Shown here piece after piece: positions 61,864 through 64,000 of a stretch of DNA of 64,000 nt. Location of the stretch: NCBI RefSeq assembly GCF_001625565.1, contig NZ_AUXS01000022.1:1-64000 (forward strand), read 5' to 3'. A program made the position numbers and the translations under genes. The notes under the pieces are model-generated. The model had not been told where the DNA came from and did not search any database. It saw only the letters and a list, made by a program, of their open reading frames with translations. The DNA comes from Pseudoalteromonas luteoviolacea NCIMB 1944 (lineage in GTDB: Bacteria; Pseudomonadota; Gammaproteobacteria; Enterobacterales; Alteromonadaceae). Within the stretch, counting starts at the first letter, position 1, and every line of letters starts with the position of its first letter.

Positions 61864-62709
61864 ATGAAGAACTTATCAATTGATGGCCTACGGACACTTG
61901 TCACGGTTGTAGAGGTCGGAGGTTTTGCAAAAGCAGGTGAATTGCTCGGCTTGTCCCAACCAGCGGTAAGTTTGCAGATCCGGCGCCTAGAAGATTTACT
62001 TGGATGTAAATTGTTTAAAAAACAAGGCCAGCGCCAAGTGCTCAATCAATACGGCGAGCTACTCCTGCCACAAGCAAAGCAGATGTTGCAATACAATGAT
62101 GCCATTTTGCAGCAATTTACATCTGAAAGCGTCACGGGTCGTGTGCGCTTAGGGATCCCCAGTGAGTTTGCCGCACGAATTCTACCTGCCATCATCGGCG
62201 ATTTTGTGTCTCTTTACCCAGATGTGGCTTTAGAAGTGAAGTCAAGATTAAGTAAGCATTTACTCTCAGTATCAAGGCAAGATCAATTTGATTTGGTTTT
62301 GGCGTTAAATGAAGAGTTAGAATCTGTAACCCACCCAATATTTATGCGCGATCAACTGGTCTGGGTTGGCGACTTAACCCTTGCCAAAAAAGATGTCATC
62401 ACCTTAGTCACCGCGCCGGAGGGCTGTATTTATCGACGTCGTGCCATTGAAGCGCTGCAACAGAGCGGCCGGCCTTTTCGCATCGTATACAGCAATGCAG
62501 ACTTAACCGGCCTGACTGCGGCGTTAAACGAAGGATTGGGGATCACGGTTTTGGCCAAAAACACCGTACCAAGTGAATTGTCTTATCAAGAATATACCCC
62601 TGACTTACCGATGCTTGGCGAAATAGGGATCAGTTTAATTAAAAATACTCAGGAGTCTGCCCATGCAGTAAACAAACTCGCTGAGTTTATCGCGTTACGA
62701 TTGTCGTAA
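61864..62709 (+). CDS. LysR-family transcriptional regulator
   Basis: A 281-residue LTTR. N-terminal winged helix-turn-helix LVTVVEVGGFAKAGELLGLSQPAVSLQIRRLEDLLGCKLFKKQ (split across residues 12-55). Effector domain with VRLGIPSEFAARILPAIIGDF and NADLTGLTAALNEGLGITVLA. It is divergent from the GcvT-like gene with a long palindrome between, so it likely controls that gene and itself; a link to glycine metabolism is possible by position but not shown. Confidence 0.88.
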   Translation: MKNLSIDGLRTLVTVVEVGGFAKAGELLGLSQPAVSLQIRRLEDLLGCKLFKKQGQRQVLNQYGELLLPQAKQMLQYNDAILQQFTSESVTGRVRLGIPSEFAARILPAIIGDFVSLYPDVALEVKSRLSKHLLSVSRQDQFDLVLALNEELESVTHPIFMRDQLVWVGDLTLAKKDVITLVTAPEGCIYRRRAIEALQQSGRPFRIVYSNADLTGLTAALNEGLGITVLAKNTVPSELSYQEYTPDLPMLGEIGISLIKNTQESAHAVNKLAEFIALRLS

Positions 62710-62719
62710 CGCAGCAACT

Positions 62720-63886
62720 TTACTGCCCTACAGCCTGCTTTACAAACAGGTTTTTGATCGGGCCTAAGTTATCAACTAGGCTCAAGCCCAGGCCTCGGAT
62801 GAGCTTTTTCGCCGGGTGTGCACCTTCAAATAAATCTTTGAGGCCTTGCATCATAGCTATATGCTTTTGTGCATCCAATTTACGCGCTCGTTCGTACTCC
62901 CTGAGTACTTTGTGCGCAGCAAATTCCTGACTTTGCTCACCCAGCGCTTGAATTAAATGAGCTGCATCTTTTAAGCCTAAATTCATGCCCAAACCCGCAA
63001 GTGGGTGAATGGTATGGGCAGCATCCCCCATTAATACTACGCGACCTTTTAACCATTGCTGTGCATATCGCATGGTAAGTGGAAACACCGCTCTGTCACT
63101 TTGTACTTCACACAGCCCACATTGCATATCTATAGCGACAGATAACGACTTATTGAATTCGCTAGGGCTTTGCGCCATAAGCTGTTTTGCATGCTCAGGA
63201 GACGTCGACCAAACAATTGAATGCATAGTCTCTTCGCGCAATGGTAAAAACGCCAATGGGCCTGTTGGTAAAAATACCTGACGCGCCGTATGCTGATGGG
63301 TACAATCTGTTTTGACCGTAGCTACAATTGCATGGTGGTCGTAATCCCAAAAGCTCAGCGGCATATCAAATAACTTACGCACCCCAGAGTTTGCGCCATC
63401 GGCAGCCACCAGCAGCTTGCTCATCACCGGCATACCTGACGCTAAGGTGATCAATACGTCAGTATCGGTTTGATGAATCGTTTGATAGCGACTTTCAAAC
63501 GCCAGCGTGACATGTTCAAATGCTTGTAACTTATTGTACAGTGCGTAGCGAATACCATCGTTTTCAATGATGTGACCAAGCTCGGGGAGCTGTAAAGCTT
63601 GCGCATCAAATGCTATTTTGCCAAAGCTGTCCGCATCTCTGACATCCATTGCGGTATAAGGTGTTGCTCTACTGGCAAAGATATCCTGCCAAACATCCAG
63701 TGATTCAAATAATTGCTGACTGGCAAGACTAATCGCACTCACCCGCACACTGTAGTCTTCAGTTAATGGCTGTGGCGCAGTGCCAGCGTCAAGCACCATC
63801 ACTGAAATACCTTGTCGTGCTAAACCCAATGCCAGCGTTAATCCAATACAGCCTCCACCGACTATACATACTTGCACTTGCTGCAT
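62720..63886 (-). CDS. ubiI: UbiI/VisC-type FAD-dependent ubiquinone-biosynthesis hydroxylase
   Basis: A 388-residue flavin monooxygenase of the UbiH/COQ6 family: VQVCIVGGGCIGLTLALGLARQGISVMVLD with the GxGxxG motif, the DG motif region LLVAADGANSGVRKL, and RVVLMGDAAHTIHPLAGLGMNLGLKDAAHL. Adjacent to ubiH in the usual order, so UbiI (formerly VisC, C5-hydroxylation of the ring) is the best assignment; UbiF is the alternative. Start codon 10 bases after the ubiH stop, an operon. Confidence 0.88.
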   Translation of the reverse strand: MQQVQVCIVGGGCIGLTLALGLARQGISVMVLDAGTAPQPLTEDYSVRVSAISLASQQLFESLDVWQDIFASRATPYTAMDVRDADSFGKIAFDAQALQLPELGHIIENDGIRYALYNKLQAFEHVTLAFESRYQTIHQTDTDVLITLASGMPVMSKLLVAADGANSGVRKLFDMPLSFWDYDHHAIVATVKTDCTHQHTARQVFLPTGPLAFLPLREETMHSIVWSTSPEHAKQLMAQSPSEFNKSLSVAIDMQCGLCEVQSDRAVFPLTMRYAQQWLKGRVVLMGDAAHTIHPLAGLGMNLGLKDAAHLIQALGEQSQEFAAHKVLREYERARKLDAQKHIAMMQGLKDLFEGAHPAKKLIRGLGLSLVDNLGPIKNLFVKQAVGQ

Positions 63887-63896
63887 GAGAGCTCCT

Positions 63897-64000
63897 CTAT
63901 TGCACTCGGCCCATTAGCTGTCTAGCCAATGGCATTTTTAAATTGGGAAACAGACTGATCATCATCAAGCCGCAACTACGCCCAAAAGCGATACTGCGAG
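63897..64000 (-). CDS. ubiH: C-terminal end of ubiH (partial)
   Basis: The minus strand reads RSIAFGRSCGLMMISLFPNL and KMPLARQLMGRVQ, then stop at 63897-63899. This resembles the C-terminal tail of UbiH-type hydroxylases (NLFPxL..LARxxMG). The gene continues beyond the window edge. It precedes ubiI in the same operon. Confidence 0.65.
   Translation of the reverse strand, partial: RSIAFGRSCGLMMISLFPNLKMPLARQLMGRVQ

Overview
The window looks like a chromosomal segment of a marine gammaproteobacterium close to Pseudoalteromonas (Alteromonadales). This is inferred from the low-to-mid GC content, the ubiI-ubiH and gcvT-gcvH-gcvP arrangement, TcyP-type cystine uptake, many exported proteins of animal-associated type (fibrinogen-like, subtilisin with P domain), and abundant GGGGTCAGAGT-type REP repeats. 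No rRNA or tRNA gene was seen. Housekeeping genes sit at the right end (54.4-64 kb). The rest is mostly accessory DNA: small exported peptides, orphan regulators, pseudogenes and repeats.

Layout. 0.5-2.8 kb: a small tyrosine-phosphatase-like protein, two duplicated exported six-cysteine peptides and a membrane-anchored glutaredoxin. 3.1-9.2 kb: acyltransferase, DUF3859-like protein, TcyP, and an HxlR regulator divergent from a short-chain dehydrogenase and double-cupin pair. 9.7-17.4 kb: a secreted SUMF1-FN3-CBM-like protein, two large ToxR/CadC-type regulators with TPR-like domains, and a serine hydrolase. 18-23 kb: a decayed regulator/peptide/membrane-protein cassette, then a flavoprotein overlapping a large partner, possibly a LodB/LodA-like pair. 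23-28 kb: a 58-bp tandem array, a chemoreceptor, a small charged protein and an NHL-propeller protein. 29-35 kb: two intact regulator/peptide/membrane cassettes around a beta-helix protein. 35-43 kb: secreted fibrinogen-like protein, lipoprotein, a metallo-beta-lactamase-fold protein lacking metal ligands, and a subtilisin. 43-46.7 kb: speD-speE-ABC transporter. 46.7-56.3 kb: a REP-rich zone with a REP-associated tyrosine transposase (RAYT), a PLD-EVE-like nuclease gene bracketed by inverted REPs, decayed genes, ppiC, a binding protein, a desaturase and a thioesterase. 56.4-64 kb: the glycine cleavage system with a truncated GcvT-like companion, a LysR regulator, ubiI and the end of ubiH.

The most novel-looking item is a three-gene cassette seen three times: a short XRE-type regulator, one or more small glycine-rich peptides with a leader-like N-terminus, and a homologous polytopic membrane protein of about 190-200 residues. 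Peptides of the two intact copies share a VDPASA core motif next to a Gly-rich stretch, and the regulators share a KSLL motif. This resembles a self-contained peptide/bacteriocin-type or signalling module, but no modification enzyme or peptidase exporter is nearby.

A second system is the RAYT element and its dispersed REP hairpins. Several REPs occur as inverted pairs in a fixed orientation, enclosing either short spacers or whole genes.
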